Below, in pieces: positions 1 through 5,422 of a stretch of DNA of 5,655 nucleotides. Source of the DNA: an uncultured Oscillospiraceae bacterium (GTDB lineage Bacteria; Bacillota; Clostridia; Oscillospirales; Oscillospiraceae); contig CAKUMO010000056.1 in NCBI GenBank assembly GCA_934667815.1, positions 1 to 5,655 on the forward strand, written 5' to 3'. The stretch's first letter is position 1. Each line of letters starts with the position of its first letter. The notes beneath the pieces are model-generated. The model was not told where the DNA came from and did no database searches. It worked only from the letters and a program-made list of their open reading frames with translations. The position numbers and the translations under genes are program-made.

Positions 1-2136
1 GTTTTTTCCCTTGTCAAGACCATCTTCTACAAGCTCAAGCATTCCAAGAAGATCCTGCTTGCCATGGCCTCGCTGGCGGGTCTTGCAAGCCTCGTCTACG
101 GCCTGTGCTTCCAGTCTATGCCGACGCTCCGCAGAACGGCATTTTTCGTGCTGTGCGGCGTTGTTTTGCAGCTCCCGCTGGTTTACAGCCTCGTCAAGAC
201 CCGTCTCGGGCTGGACAAAAAGCTCGCCGCGCAGACCGGCAACAAGAAAATTTTCCTCACCGGCGCGCTGCTGCTGGCCGTGCTCATCGGCCTTCTGATC
301 CCCTCGGCCGTCATCCGCTCCTCGCCGCAGGAGTTCGTTGATCTGACGCTTTACAGAAACCCCGTCTTGTATCTTGTCAGCTCCTTCTGCCTCGCCTTCG
401 GTGCGTTCGTGGTGTGGCTGGGCGTGTTCTACTGGCTGGCCAAGCCCTCGGCCCGCGCGATCTTTGACAAGGCCGTGTGGCTCCTTTGCGGCGTGTGTAT
501 CGTCAACTATATGTTCTTCGGCAAGAACCTCGGCCTGCTGTCCTCGACCCTGAAATTTGAAAACGGCCTGAGCTTCAGCGCGCGGCAGCAGCTTCTGAAC
601 CTCGCGGTGCTGTTTGCGGTCGCGGTCGCCCTGTACCTTCTGTTCCGCCTGCTCAAAAAGCACGCCGCGCAGGTGCTGGCGGTCTTTCTCGTGGCGGTCG
701 TGGGCATGTCGGGCTTCAACCTTGTAAAGATCAACGCCTCTGTCAGCGGTCTGAAGGACAAGGCGGAGGACTATTCCGATGCCATGCCGCACTTCACCCT
801 GAGCAAAACCGGCAAAAATGTGGTCGTTTTCATGCTCGACCGTGCGATGGGCAGCTATATTCCTTATATTTTCAATGAAAAACCCGAGCTGAAGGAGCAG
901 TTTTCCGGTTTTACCTATTATGACAACTGCATTTCCTTCGGCGGCTCGACAAATCTCGGTTCTCCCGCACTGTACGGCGGTTACGAATATATGCCGGTGG
1001 AAATCAACAAGCGTGATACTGAGTCGCTCGCATCTAAGCAGAACGAGGCGTTGAAGGTGCTGCCTGTTCTGTTCGATGAAAACGGTTATGATGTGACCGT
1101 CTGCGATCCGGTATATGCCAATTACGAATGGATTCCGGACCTTTCCATCTATGATGCCTATCCGGATATTCAGACCTATATCACGGAGGGGAAATTCTCC
1201 GACCCGACGATAAAGCTTCAGCGAATTACAGCAAACAACCGTAATTTCTTCTGCTATGCTTTGATGAAGGCTTCGCCGCTGTTTCTACAAAAAATTGTCT
1301 ACGACAAGGGTGAATATCTGCAAGCTGACACTGTGGCGGAAATCCAACTTGACACTTCTTCGTCGCAAACGGCAGACGGTCTCTACCGTGCAACGGGCAC
1401 AAATACGGCTTTCATGGATGCGTATAATGTACTGGCAAACCTCCCGCAGATAACTCACGCCGATGCACAGGCGCAGGGAGCCTTCCTCATTATGGCAAAC
1501 AACACAACGCACGATCCGATGATGCTGCAAGAGCCGGAATATGTTCCGCAGGCAAGCGTGGACAATACGGAATATGAAGCACTTCATTCCGACCGTTTCA
1601 CAGTCAATGGGGTTACGCTGCATATGGATGACGAGCTTGACTATACGCATTATCAGTCCAATGTCGCAGCAATGCAGTTACTTGGTCAGTGGTTCGATTA
1701 CCTGCGAAAAAATGATCTCTATGATAATACACGAATCATCCTTGTTTCAGATCACGGCCGAGAACTGATGCAACTAAACGAGTTGGTTCTTGCAGACGGC
1801 ACAGATCTAGAACGTTTCTATCCACTGCTCATGGTCAAAGACTTCAACAGCGATGGGTTTACTGTTTCTGAAGAATTTATGACAAACGCCGATGTGCCGA
1901 CGTTGGCTACGAGTGGATTGATTTCTGATCCAATCAATCCTTTCACCGGAAAGCTGCTTGACAGCAGCGCAAAATCCGGCCCTCTTTATGTTACGGATTC
2001 CACCGTTTGGAGTACGGACGAAAACAACGGCAACACCTTCCTCCCGGCCAACTGGTACAAGGTGCACGACAGCATCTGGAACCGCGAAAACTGGGAATTG
2101 GTCGCCAAGGACGCCGTTCTGAAAAGCGAGGATTGA
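1..2136 (+). CDS. Polytopic membrane protein with extracellular sulfatase/LtaS-like phosphotransferase domain (5' end missing)
   Basis: The reading frame is open from base 1, and the 21 codons before the first ATG (position 64) are hydrophobic and membrane-like, so the gene begins upstream of the window and ATG 64 is probably internal. Numbering from that ATG, about seven hydrophobic segments (roughly residues 1-16, 26-45, 61-84, 100-126, 137-153, 176-197, 202-222) precede a soluble domain from about residue 250 to the end at 690. That domain carries alkaline-phosphatase-superfamily landmarks: a first metal-ligand strand VVVFMLDRAMG (D259), a likely nucleophile in GGSTNLGSP (T296 or S295), THDP (H483, D484), and a metal-ligand strand ILVSDHGRE (D563, H564). 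LtaS, phosphoethanolamine transferases and arylsulfatases share this fold. A helical bundle followed by an outside catalytic domain suggests transfer of a phospho-alcohol group to a surface glycopolymer or lipid; the substrate is unknown. It has more helices than the five of classical LtaS and lacks LtaS's exact active-site motif. GC content changes mid-gene. Confidence 0.85.
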   Translation, partial: VFSLVKTIFYKLKHSKKILLAMASLAGLASLVYGLCFQSMPTLRRTAFFVLCGVVLQLPLVYSLVKTRLGLDKKLAAQTGNKKIFLTGALLLAVLIGLLIPSAVIRSSPQEFVDLTLYRNPVLYLVSSFCLAFGAFVVWLGVFYWLAKPSARAIFDKAVWLLCGVCIVNYMFFGKNLGLLSSTLKFENGLSFSARQQLLNLAVLFAVAVALYLLFRLLKKHAAQVLAVFLVAVVGMSGFNLVKINASVSGLKDKAEDYSDAMPHFTLSKTGKNVVVFMLDRAMGSYIPYIFNEKPELKEQFSGFTYYDNCISFGGSTNLGSPALYGGYEYMPVEINKRDTESLASKQNEALKVLPVLFDENGYDVTVCDPVYANYEWIPDLSIYDAYPDIQTYITEGKFSDPTIKLQRITANNRNFFCYALMKASPLFLQKIVYDKGEYLQADTVAEIQLDTSSSQTADGLYRATGTNTAFMDAYNVLANLPQITHADAQAQGAFLIMANNTTHDPMMLQEPEYVPQASVDNTEYEALHSDRFTVNGVTLHMDDELDYTHYQSNVAAMQLLGQWFDYLRKNDLYDNTRIILVSDHGRELMQLNELVLADGTDLERFYPLLMVKDFNSDGFTVSEEFMTNADVPTLATSGLISDPINPFTGKLLDSSAKSGPLYVTDSTVWSTDENNGNTFLPANWYKVHDSIWNRENWELVAKDAVLKSED

Positions 2137-2156
2137 CCCCGCGCAAACTGCATAAA

Positions 2157-2187
2157 AACCGCAGAGCAAAAAACTTGCTCTGCGGTT
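2157..2187. terminator. Bidirectional intrinsic terminator between convergent genes
   Basis: A perfect 13-bp stem (2157-2169 with 2175-2187) closes a 5-base loop (AAAAC). On the + strand the stem is followed by GTCGTTTTAT, and on the - strand by a run of Ts made by the A-run at 2154-2158, which slightly overlaps the stem. It lies 20 bp after the stop at 2136 and 28 bp after the stop of the convergent membrane-protein gene at 2216, so it can end transcription from both sides. Confidence 0.93.
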
Positions 2188-2215
2188 GTCGTTTTATATG
2201 GCGATACCGACAGGC

Positions 2216-2953
2216 TCACTTGCGCTTCGGGTGGCGCTGCTCGAGGCTTCCGCGCAGCTCCTTCAGGTGCTCGGACAGCGGGCGTTCGGTCGAAAACGGC
2301 CGGAAGAAGTGGTATTTTTTCGCATTTTCCTCATAGGATCGGCGAATCTGCTGCTTGACGTGCTCGTAGTGCAGGACGACATTGTTGTCCACGGCGTATT
2401 TTTTCAGCTTGGAGACGATTTGCAGCGAATGCGCCGCGTCCACGGCAAACACACCGAAAAACACACCGATAAAGAACGAAAAGGCCAGATTTTTGCCCAG
2501 CCAGTCCAGAGACGACAGAATGTGCGGATGGACAAAAAAGTAATAGACCGCACCGAGAATGCCCCAGAACAGCGAGAATTTCGGGCAGATGATACCGTCG
2601 ATGTTGCCCCACTGGTCGCTGTAATCCCACAGGCGCACCTTGTTGATCTTCAGCGACATCAGACCCGCGATGTACTCGATGACCGTCATGAGAATGGTCA
2701 TCGTCAAAAACAGCATGGCCTTGTTGACGATGTTGTTCTTGAAAATATGCAGAGATTCCATCGAGGCAATGAGATACAGAATGCAAAGCCCGCAGCCGTA
2801 AAGCGGCAGATACGGCCCCGTGCAGAAGCCGGGATTGATCCATTTGCGCTCCGGGTTGGACGACGAGAAAAATCGCCGGAAAATCACCTCAATACACCAG
2901 CCGATCAAAGAACCGATGAAAAACAGATATGCCAGCTTCAAAAAAATGTTCAT
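2216..2953 (-). CDS. Five-helix membrane protein, CmpB-like 'putative ABC transporter permease' family
   Basis: This 245-residue protein has five hydrophobic segments at about residues 5-24, 48-66, 76-101, 121-143 and 156-177, followed by a basic, probably cytoplasmic tail of about 65 residues. Conserved-looking loops are NPGFCTGPYLPLYGCG (40-55) and RLWDYSDQWGNIDGIICPKFSLFWG (in two parts, about 107-120 and 121-131). I recognise these as typical of the Firmicutes family labelled 'putative ABC transporter permease' (CmpB-type). The label is weak: no ATP-binding partner gene is in the window, and the biochemical role is not established. The start at 2953 is supported by AGGAGG six bases upstream (2960-2965 on this strand). 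The small gene at 2989-3159 ends 35 bp upstream on the same strand, so both may be on one transcript, although a TATAAT at 2977-2982 could give this gene its own promoter. An overlapping open frame on the + strand is a shadow. Confidence 0.85.
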   Translation of the reverse strand: MNIFLKLAYLFFIGSLIGWCIEVIFRRFFSSSNPERKWINPGFCTGPYLPLYGCGLCILYLIASMESLHIFKNNIVNKAMLFLTMTILMTVIEYIAGLMSLKINKVRLWDYSDQWGNIDGIICPKFSLFWGILGAVYYFFVHPHILSSLDWLGKNLAFSFFIGVFFGVFAVDAAHSLQIVSKLKKYAVDNNVVLHYEHVKQQIRRSYEENAKKYHFFRPFSTERPLSEHLKELRGSLEQRHPKRK

Positions 2954-2976
2954 AGCTTCCCTCCTGTTCTGCTTTT

Positions 2977-3004
2977 ATTATACAGAATTTAAGGGAAAAT
3001 GCAA
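2977..3004 (-). promoter_or_regulatory. Possible own promoter of the CmpB-like gene
   Basis: A perfect -10 hexamer, TATAAT, lies at 2982-2977 (- strand), about 24 bases before the ATG. The best -35 is only TTGCAT at 3004-2999 with a 16-bp spacer, inside the end of the upstream small gene. It is weaker than the promoter at 3202-3230, so the gene may also depend on read-through from there. Confidence 0.45.
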
Positions 3005-3159
3005 GACGAATCGCCGGAAACGATATAGCGTTCTTCGGCCTCGCACTGGGCGCGGCGCAGCGTCTCGGCGGCGAGGCCGAAATTCTGTGCATCGAGCTGC
3101 GTCAGCGCGTCCGTGACGGCGTTGAACAACAGCGTGTAAAGTTCCTGATCATCGGGCAT
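2989..3159 (-). CDS. Small helical protein, 56 residues, function unknown
   Basis: This short gene starts at ATG 3159 and ends at TAA 2989. The protein begins MPDDQELYTLLFNAVTDAL, continues with QLDAQNFGLAAETLRRAQ and EAEERYIVSGDSS, and ends CIFP. Evidence that it is real: AGGAGGTGAG (3172-3163) sits seven bases before the ATG, a consensus sigma-A promoter lies just upstream, and its codons are GC-rich at third positions like the neighbouring genes. The composition predicts two amphipathic helices (about residues 5-24 and 27-43) with a short hydrophilic tail, and no signal peptide or membrane segment. I have the impression that similar short proteins occur beside HTH regulators in Oscillospiraceae, but could not check this. 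It is divergent from an HTH operon and 35 bp upstream of the CmpB-like gene on the same strand. A role as regulator partner, antirepressor or small adaptor is possible but is only inference. Confidence 0.78.
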   Translation of the reverse strand: MPDDQELYTLLFNAVTDALTQLDAQNFGLAAETLRRAQCEAEERYIVSGDSSCIFP

Positions 3160-3201
3160 ATGCTCACCTCCTTCTGATTCTCATAAAAAGTGGATAAATC
3201 A

Positions 3202-3230
3202 ATTATACCTAAGAGCAATTCTTATGTCAA
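3202..3230 (-). promoter_or_regulatory. Consensus sigma-A promoter of the small gene
   Basis: Read on the - strand, the -35 is TTGACA (3230-3225), the spacer is exactly 17 bp (3224-3208), and the -10 is TATAAT (3207-3202): a full consensus match. Transcription should start near 3195, leaving a leader of about 35 bases with an AGGAGGTGAG ribosome binding site before ATG 3159. A promoter this strong would normally be held back by a repressor. Confidence 0.88.
3210..3224. promoter_or_regulatory. Putative operator: TAAGA-N5-TCTTA dyad in the promoter spacer
   Basis: A perfect 5-bp inverted repeat, TAAGA (3210-3214) and TCTTA (3220-3224), has a 5-bp centre. It fits exactly between the -35 and -10 boxes of the divergent promoter. 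Size and symmetry suit a dimeric Xre/Cro-type protein, and a protein bound here would block RNA polymerase. The HTH gene starts 84 bp away, so autoregulation or cross-regulation is plausible. Which protein binds is inference. Confidence 0.5.
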
Positions 3231-3307
3231 AGCGGATACCCACCTTATAGATTGTTTAATATAAAAACATGGTTTTGTAGAATAATCGAAAAAGGGGGAA
3301 GCGGTCT

Positions 3308-3634
3308 ATGGAGCTGGATTATGCCGAAATCGGAAAGAGAATCGCACGGCGCAGAAAAGAGCTTGGCCTGAAGCAGGCACAGGTCTGCGAGCTGGCGGGA
3401 ATCAACGACAAATATCTCTCGTGCATCGAACGCGCCGCTTCCATCCCCTCGCTGGATGTTTTAATGCGGCTTGCGCTGGCGCTTGACACAACGCCGGATG
3501 CCTTCCTGATCGGAAGCGTCCGTTATGAGCAGGAGCCGTGGAAGGACGTGGCCGAGCTGCTGCGCGGTATGAGCGGCGCGAAGCTCGAGCTGGCGCAGAG
3601 CTTTCTGACGTGGCTCTCCTTGCAGAAGCTTTAA
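3308..3634 (+). CDS. Xre/Cro-family HTH transcriptional regulator with C-terminal extension
   Basis: This 108-residue protein has an N-terminal HTH_3-type domain, about residues 6-68. The first helix contains IGKRIARRRKELG, the turn-helix is KQAQVCELAGINDKYLSCIERA (22-43, given here only as the motif span), and the domain closes with PSLDVLMRLALALDTTPDAFL. A 40-residue C-terminal part containing WKDVAELLRGMSGAKLELAQ is probably helical and may dimerise. No metal- or ligand-binding motif is visible. The start at 3308 follows a GGGGG-type ribosome site (AGGGGGA, 3293-3299) nine bases upstream. The next HTH gene begins 15 bp after its stop, so both are probably co-transcribed with the C-S lyase gene. 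Its own promoter is unclear: TATAGA (3246-3251), TATAAA (3260-3265) and TAGAAT (3278-3283) are weak -10 candidates, which is consistent with a low-level or activated promoter. It probably controls the divergent promoter region. Confidence 0.88.
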   Translation: MELDYAEIGKRIARRRKELGLKQAQVCELAGINDKYLSCIERAASIPSLDVLMRLALALDTTPDAFLIGSVRYEQEPWKDVAELLRGMSGAKLELAQSFLTWLSLQKL

Positions 3635-3649
3635 AAGCCGGTGATTGCA

Positions 3650-3880
3650 ATGGTTTTTGAAAATATCCGAAATCTTCGGGAAGATCACGACTACACACAG
3701 CGGCAAATTGCTGAATATCTGCACGTCAAGCAGAATACCTATTCCCAATACGAAATCGGCGTGCTAAACTATCCCGTAGAGGCGCTCGTCAGGCTCGCGG
3801 ACTTTTACGGCGTGAGCGTGGACTATCTGCTCGGCCGTACCGACGTGCAGACACCCTATCCGCTGAAAAAAACAAGGTGA
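3650..3880 (+). CDS. Small Xre/Cro-family HTH transcriptional regulator
   Basis: This 76-residue protein is almost entirely one HTH_3 domain: FENIRNLREDHDYTQRQIAEY opens it (residues 3-23), the recognition helix lies in KQNTYSQYEIG (27-37), and it closes with the very typical VEALVRLADFYGVSVDYLLG then RTD (43-65). A short tail, VQTPYPLKKTR, follows. I chose ATG 3650 because GGTGA lies about five bases upstream; an in-frame GTG at 3641 would add three residues but has no ribosome site. It starts 15 bp after the previous HTH gene, and its stop is 4 bp before the lyase start. The final bases AAGGTGA (3874-3880) also serve as the lyase's ribosome binding site, so translation is probably coupled. 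It is distinct in sequence from the first regulator, not a recent duplicate. Target and signal are unknown; control of the lyase operon is likely. Confidence 0.9.
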   Translation: MVFENIRNLREDHDYTQRQIAEYLHVKQNTYSQYEIGVLNYPVEALVRLADFYGVSVDYLLGRTDVQTPYPLKKTR

Positions 3881-3884
3881 CAAC

Positions 3885-5078
3885 ATGAACTACGATTTTA
3901 CCACCGTGCTCGACCGGCGCGGGCGCGATTCCATCGCCGCCGACCATGTGCCGTGGAAAGTCAAGCCCGAGCCGGGCTTTTCAACCATTCCCATGTGGGT
4001 CGCGGACATGAGCTTCCCCACCGCGCCGCCCATTCTGGCGGCCATCCAAAAGCGGCTGGAAATGCCGAACTTTGGCTACTTTTCCCTGCCGGACGCCTAT
4101 TTTGACGCCATCATCGGCTGGCAGGAACGCCGCAACGGCGTGACCGGCCTGACCCGCGAAGCCATCGGCTACGAAAACGGCGTGCTCGGCGGCATCAGCT
4201 CGGCGGTGCAGGCGCTGACCGCACCCGGCGAACCGATTCTGCTGCACAGCCCGACGTACATCGGCTTTACACACACGCTGGACAGCCTCGGCCGCCGGAT
4301 CGTCCTGTCGCCGCTGCGCCGCGACGAGCACGGCATCTGGCGCATGGACTATGAGGACATGGACGCGCAGTTGAAAAAGGAGCACATCCATCTTGCGATT
4401 CTCTGCTCACCGCACAATCCCTGCGGCCGCGTCTGGGAGCGCTGGGAGCTGGAGAAGGCCATGCAGGTCTACGCGGACAACGGCTGCACCGTGCTCTCCG
4501 ACGAGATCTGGTCGGACATCGTCATGCCCGGACATCGCCACATCCCGACGCAGAGCGTCAGTGAGGACGCCAGGCGCCGCACCGCGGCATTTTACGCACC
4601 GAGCAAGACCTTCTCGCTGGCGGGGCTGATCGGCTCGTATCACATTATTTACGACGCATGCCTGCGCGACCGCATCGGCCGCGTGAGCGAAGCGACGCAT
4701 TACAACGACTGCAACGTCCTGTCGCTGCATGCCCTGCTGGGCGCCTACAGCGCCGAGGGGGCGGCGTGGGTGGATGAAATGCGTCAGGTCATAGACGAAA
4801 ATCTGCGCTACGCCTGCGATTTTATTGCGGAAAACTTCCCCGGTGTGCGCACCATGCGGCCCGAGGGAACGTACATGCTCTTTCTCGACTGCGGCCGGTG
4901 GCTGCGTGCGCACGGCATTTCTCTGCGTGAGCTGGAATACCGCGGCGTCCGCGCAGGCGTGATCTGGCAGGACGGCGAGGATTTCAACGCGCCGGACAGC
5001 ATCCGCATGAACCTCGCGCTGCCGAAATCGCTGCTCGTCGAAGCCATGTCGCGGCTGAAGAACTACGCGTTTCTCTGA
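3885..5078 (+). CDS. patB: MalY/PatB-family PLP-dependent C-S lyase (cystathionine beta-lyase type)
   Basis: This full-length 397-residue fold-type I PLP enzyme belongs to the aminotransferase class I/II superfamily. Landmarks in order are the MalY/PatB signature IPMWVADMSFPTAPPI (35-50), GYENGVLGGISSAVQAL (95-111) and HSPTYIGFTH (121-130) in the cofactor-binding region, CSPHNPCGRVW (N178, pyridine-ring contact), SDEIWSDI (D206, pairs with the cofactor ring nitrogen), APSKTFSLAGL (K241, Schiff-base lysine), and SIRMNLALP (R374, binds the substrate carboxylate). All expected catalytic residues are present. The family cleaves cystathionine or cysteine conjugates to a thiol, pyruvate and ammonia (EC 4.4.1.13 activity); a side role as a transcription modulator, as with E. 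coli MalY, cannot be judged. It is cytoplasmic. It is translated from AAGGTGA, which overlaps the stop of the upstream HTH gene, so it is probably co-regulated with both HTH genes. An aminotransferase role is the main alternative. Confidence 0.92.
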   Translation: MNYDFTTVLDRRGRDSIAADHVPWKVKPEPGFSTIPMWVADMSFPTAPPILAAIQKRLEMPNFGYFSLPDAYFDAIIGWQERRNGVTGLTREAIGYENGVLGGISSAVQALTAPGEPILLHSPTYIGFTHTLDSLGRRIVLSPLRRDEHGIWRMDYEDMDAQLKKEHIHLAILCSPHNPCGRVWERWELEKAMQVYADNGCTVLSDEIWSDIVMPGHRHIPTQSVSEDARRRTAAFYAPSKTFSLAGLIGSYHIIYDACLRDRIGRVSEATHYNDCNVLSLHALLGAYSAEGAAWVDEMRQVIDENLRYACDFIAENFPGVRTMRPEGTYMLFLDCGRWLRAHGISLRELEYRGVRAGVIWQDGEDFNAPDSIRMNLALPKSLLVEAMSRLKNYAFL

Positions 5079-5084
5079 ATCAAC

Positions 5085-5103
5085 AATCGCCCGCCGGGCG
5101 GTT
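5085..5103 (+). other. GC-rich hairpin just after patB
   Basis: AATCGCCC (5085-5092) pairs with GGGCGGTT (5096-5103) around a GCC loop, with one G-U pair. It begins six bases after the lyase stop. No T-run follows on the + strand, so it is a poor Rho-independent terminator; it might stabilise the 3' end of the message, and read-through to the terminator at 5357-5392 is likely. Confidence 0.5.
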
Positions 5104-5192
5104 CAGACTGTCAAAAAAGTCCGTAATCGTCAAAATCGATTCACAATTCAATGGATCTTTGCTTTCTGGACTTCATCTACAAAAGTCGTGGA

Positions 5193-5328
5193 TTCCAAAC
5201 TTTATAGTCTGAAAACCAGCTTGCTGCGCAAGGATTTTGACTTACTGCGCAACTCACGCCCTACCGTACCGATGTACGCCGACGGGCGTGAGTTGCTTGT
5301 CTTCCAAACTTTTTCGCAGTCTGCCAGC
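5193..5328 (+). repeat. Imperfect direct repeat, two copies about 109 bp apart
   Basis: TTCCAAACTTT occurs exactly at 5193-5203 and 5302-5312. Each copy is followed by AGTCTG (5206-5211; 5318-5323) and CCAGC (5216-5220; 5324-5328), with small insertions or deletions between blocks. A second direct repeat, CCGACGGGCGT, occurs at 5279-5289 and 5375-5385. The pattern suggests local duplication of a hairpin-containing unit. Confidence 0.55.
5249..5296. other. Long two-part stem-loop
   Basis: A perfect 13-bp stem pairs GCAACTCACGCCC (5249-5261) with GGGCGTGAGTTGC (5284-5296). Inside it, CGTAC (5265-5269) pairs with GTACG (5274-5278) around a CGAT loop, leaving a small asymmetric internal loop. 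TTGTCTT follows, only a weak T-run. It could be a decayed terminator, a stable element in the 3' untranslated region of patB, or part of a small RNA. The symmetry makes strand assignment impossible. Confidence 0.75.
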
Positions 5329-5356
5329 GTGCCGAAAAGAATTTTTCGACACGCTG
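5325..5356. other. Stem-loop adjoining the terminator
   Basis: CAGCGTGCCGAAAA (5325-5338) pairs with TTTTCGACACGCTG (5343-5356) with one mismatch (5332 with 5349) around a GAAT loop at 5339-5342. It abuts the next hairpin with no gap. One of the repeated TTTTTCGACA motifs forms its right arm. Confidence 0.7.
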
Positions 5357-5392
5357 AAACGCCCGCCGGATGACCCGACGGGCGTTTGTTTT
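5357..5392 (+). terminator. Intrinsic terminator upstream of the nucleoside hydrolase
   Basis: AAACGCCCG (5357-5365) pairs with CGGGCGTTT (5379-5387), and after one mismatch CGG (5367-5369) pairs with CCG (5375-5377), closing a 5-base loop. TTTGTTTT runs from 5385 to 5392. This is the first convincing + strand terminator after patB, so the HTH-HTH-patB transcript may carry a structured 3' tail of about 300 bases. It also insulates the promoter at 5423. Confidence 0.82.
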
Positions 5393-5422
5393 CGGCGTTC
5401 CTTACAAAAATTGAACACATGA

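Larger units (their letters stand above)
3187..3238. repeat. Direct repeat AAAGYGGATA, two copies 42 bp apart
   Basis: AAAGTGGATA (3187-3196) and AAAGCGGATA (3229-3238) match at 9 of 10 bases in the same orientation. Their start-to-start distance of 42 bp equals about four helical turns, so both would face the same side of the DNA. One copy overlaps the edge of the -35 box and the other covers the predicted transcription start of the - strand promoter. They could be a second class of regulator site flanking the dyad. Confidence 0.4.
5101..5359. repeat. Four degenerate copies of a CTTTTTCGACAGTCTGAA-like motif, outer two in opposite orientation
   Basis: Copies seen: CTTTTTTGACAGTCTGAAC on the - strand (5119-5101); CTTTATAGTCTGAAAA on + (5200-5215); CTTTTTCGCAGTCTG on + (5309-5323); and TTTTTCGACACGCTGAAA on + (5342-5359). 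Each outer copy is followed, outward, by a CGCCC-type hairpin, so the segment from about 5088 to 5384 has imperfect inverted ends: 21 of 26 positions match by my hand alignment of 5094-5118 and its neighbours with the complement of the right end. The two inner copies are part of a longer direct repeat. This suggests a dispersed intergenic repeat family or nested terminator hairpins. Confidence 0.5.

Noticed and set aside
11..341. Alternative + frames at the window start (95 and 78 codons)
   Set aside because: They overlap the membrane-protein frame, are Ser/Arg- or Arg/Ala-rich, and have no supporting features.
1285..1650. 121-codon antisense frame in the sulfatase-like domain
   Set aside because: The + strand frame here encodes conserved superfamily motifs; the antisense product is unlike any family I know.
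2186..2992. 268-codon open frame on the + strand across the CmpB-like gene
   Set aside because: Its product is rich in Arg, Gln and His with no recognisable domain; the opposite frame has five membrane helices, an AGGAGG site and family motifs. Its start overlaps the terminator hairpin.
3246..3283. A clear promoter for the first HTH gene
   Set aside because: Several -10-like hexamers (TATAGA, TATAAA, TAGAAT) exist, but none has a good -35 at 16-18 bp, so I did not list one as a feature.
3308..3880. Toxin-antitoxin module or phage repressor pair
   Set aside because: No toxin fold, integrase, attachment site or phage gene is seen; the HTH genes are tightly joined to a metabolic enzyme.
3981..4913. 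Two long open frames (136 and 168 codons) on the - strand inside patB
   Set aside because: Antisense frames are expected in GC-rich coding sequence. The patB frame has all catalytic motifs, and the antisense products show no domains or ribosome sites.
5085..5387. CRISPR array
   Set aside because: Repeats are few, degenerate, unevenly spaced and in both orientations, with no cas genes in the window.
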